Source: an uncultured Paracoccaceae bacterium (GTDB lineage Bacteria; Pseudomonadota; Alphaproteobacteria; Rhodobacterales; Rhodobacteraceae). From it: DNA of 64,000 nt. Where the stretch lies: contig CANLDN010000008.1 of NCBI GenBank assembly GCA_947489445.1, positions 140,614 through 204,613 on the forward strand. The letters run 5' to 3'. Below, piece after piece: positions 63,321 through 64,000 of the stretch (position 1 is its first letter; each line of letters opens with the position of its first letter). The position numbers and the translations under genes are program-made. The notes below the pieces were generated by a model. It ran no database searches, was not told the DNA's origin, and saw only the letters and a program-made list of their open reading frames with translations.

Positions 63321-63938
63321 TCACTCAAAAAGTTCGTCGAGATTGTCGATATTGGCGACACTGCCGATGGTGGCAAAGACTTCCTTGGCGATCTGATGCA
63401 GTAAGAAAATCCAGTAACCTGGATGGGTCAGCGACAGATCGTTGTAACTCAACACGCGCAGCCCGAGGGTGGCCTTGGCCTCGATCGGGTTGAGGTTGCT
63501 GTCGAATTTTTGCTCTTCAATGACAAACTCCTTGATCTGTACCGGCAGGATGCGTTGCGGGCCCCAGACAAAAAGCGTCAATGGTCCGGTGGGCGGGATC
63601 ACCTCGATTGTGCCGGTCGCGAGCAGGACGGTATTGGTGATCACCAGCGCGCTCTTGGGATAGACCAGCATCTCCAGCGCCGAGAGTTGCGGATAAAGTC
63701 CCAGCGATTCTGTAATGCCATCGCCAATATCCAAATCGTCCGCAGCATCGAATTTCAGATCGAGTTTGATAACCTCTTCCGGCGGCCCCTTGAGCCGCTC
63801 GGTCTCAAAAATCGACCCCTTCGTGCCTGATGTCTGTGGTGTCAGCGTCCGGGTGATCTTTTCCGGGTTGAACTGAAACACCGTGATCGAGGCCACGGGA
63901 TTGAACGGGTCAAGACCGATGAGGGCACCTTTACGCAT
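63321..63938 (-). CDS. CIS tube-hub adaptor without LysM, right system
   Basis: This 205-residue protein has the CIS tube domain: ITVFQFNPEKITRTLTPQTS near the N-terminus and PPTGPLTLFVWGPQRILPVQ, then NPIEAKATLGLRVLSYNDL. It is the Afp7-like adaptor without the C-terminal LysM, which is encoded by the next gene. The start is taken at ATG 63938, overlapping the stop of the upstream gene (ATGCGTAA); a longer in-frame start upstream would lie in that gene. Confidence 0.9.
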   Translation of the reverse strand: MRKGALIGLDPFNPVASITVFQFNPEKITRTLTPQTSGTKGSIFETERLKGPPEEVIKLDLKFDAADDLDIGDGITESLGLYPQLSALEMLVYPKSALVITNTVLLATGTIEVIPPTGPLTLFVWGPQRILPVQIKEFVIEEQKFDSNLNPIEAKATLGLRVLSYNDLSLTHPGYWIFLLHQIAKEVFATIGSVANIDNLDELFE

Positions 63939-64000
63939 CTGATTGCCCCCCTGTGCCCTTGTTCTTCGGCACGGCCGCATCAAAGGACGCGATGATGCGC
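63931..64000 (-). CDS. C-terminal end of an upstream right-eCIS gene (5' part outside window)
   Basis: Twenty-two codons ending in TAA at 63931 read in one frame from the right edge (RIIASFDAAVPKNKGTGGQS plus two residues) and overlap the start of the tube-hub gene by eight bases. The overlap and shared strand make this the last part of the preceding gene of the operon. Too little is visible to name it. Confidence 0.6.
   Translation of the reverse strand, partial: RIIASFDAAVPKNKGTGGQSDA

Overview
The window looks like chromosomal DNA of a marine alphaproteobacterium, most likely Rhodobacteraceae (Roseobacter group). This is inferred from moderately GC-rich coding bias, tightly packed operons with 4-base stop/start overlaps, and the mix of ABC/TRAP uptake systems, aerobic molybdenum hydroxylases and PQQ alcohol dehydrogenase genes. 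No integrase, transposase, capsid, terminase, tRNA, rRNA or CRISPR array was seen.

Both ends carry phage-tail-like contractile injection system (eCIS) genes, all on the minus strand. The left locus (1-11384) is an Afp/PVC-like operon. In transcription order it encodes a DUF4255 protein, an unknown protein, a sheath, two tube proteins, a DUF5908 protein, a LysM hub (Afp7-like), a fused hub-spike (Afp8-like), PAAR, gp25, a lipoprotein and a large Afp11-like protein running off the left edge. The right locus (50128-64000) is a different architecture: separate tube-hub, LysM, gpD-like and gpV-like genes, a small PAAR-like protein, gp25, two giant baseplate proteins, a tail-I-like protein and a DUF6519 protein. 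Each locus has its own hub, spike and gp25, so they are best read as two systems. The right system's sheath and tube, and either system's AAA+ ATPase and tape measure, are not in view. The left sheath carries about 215 extra residues resembling adhesin repeats, and the right tail protein carries an extra DUF11-like domain.

Between them, 11.7-14.1 kb holds tryptophan catabolism (kynA, a stand-alone AsnC ligand domain, kynU), and 14.1-18.7 kb holds a branched-chain-amino-acid-type ABC transporter. The core, 19.0-41.3 kb, is an alcohol oxidation island. It has a quinoprotein alcohol dehydrogenase with the lanthanide-type Asp pair, cytochrome PedF, a XoxJ-like protein, and a PedABC-like ABC system (rare-earth uptake in Pseudomonas putida). 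It also has a LuxR-type regulator, a FIST protein, a NahK-like hybrid kinase, a NosR-like flavo-iron-sulfur protein with ApbE, a form II CoxMLS/G molybdenum hydroxylase and a split taurine-type ABC transporter. A shared 13-base motif lies upstream of most of these transcription units and may be the regulon operator.

From 41.5 to 50.0 kb a LysR regulator precedes a DUF1445 hydro-lyase/D-glutamate-cyclase-like gene, a TRAP transporter and a fused hydantoinase/5-oxoprolinase. This looks like an uptake and catabolic operon for 5-oxoproline, D-glutamate or a related cyclic amide.
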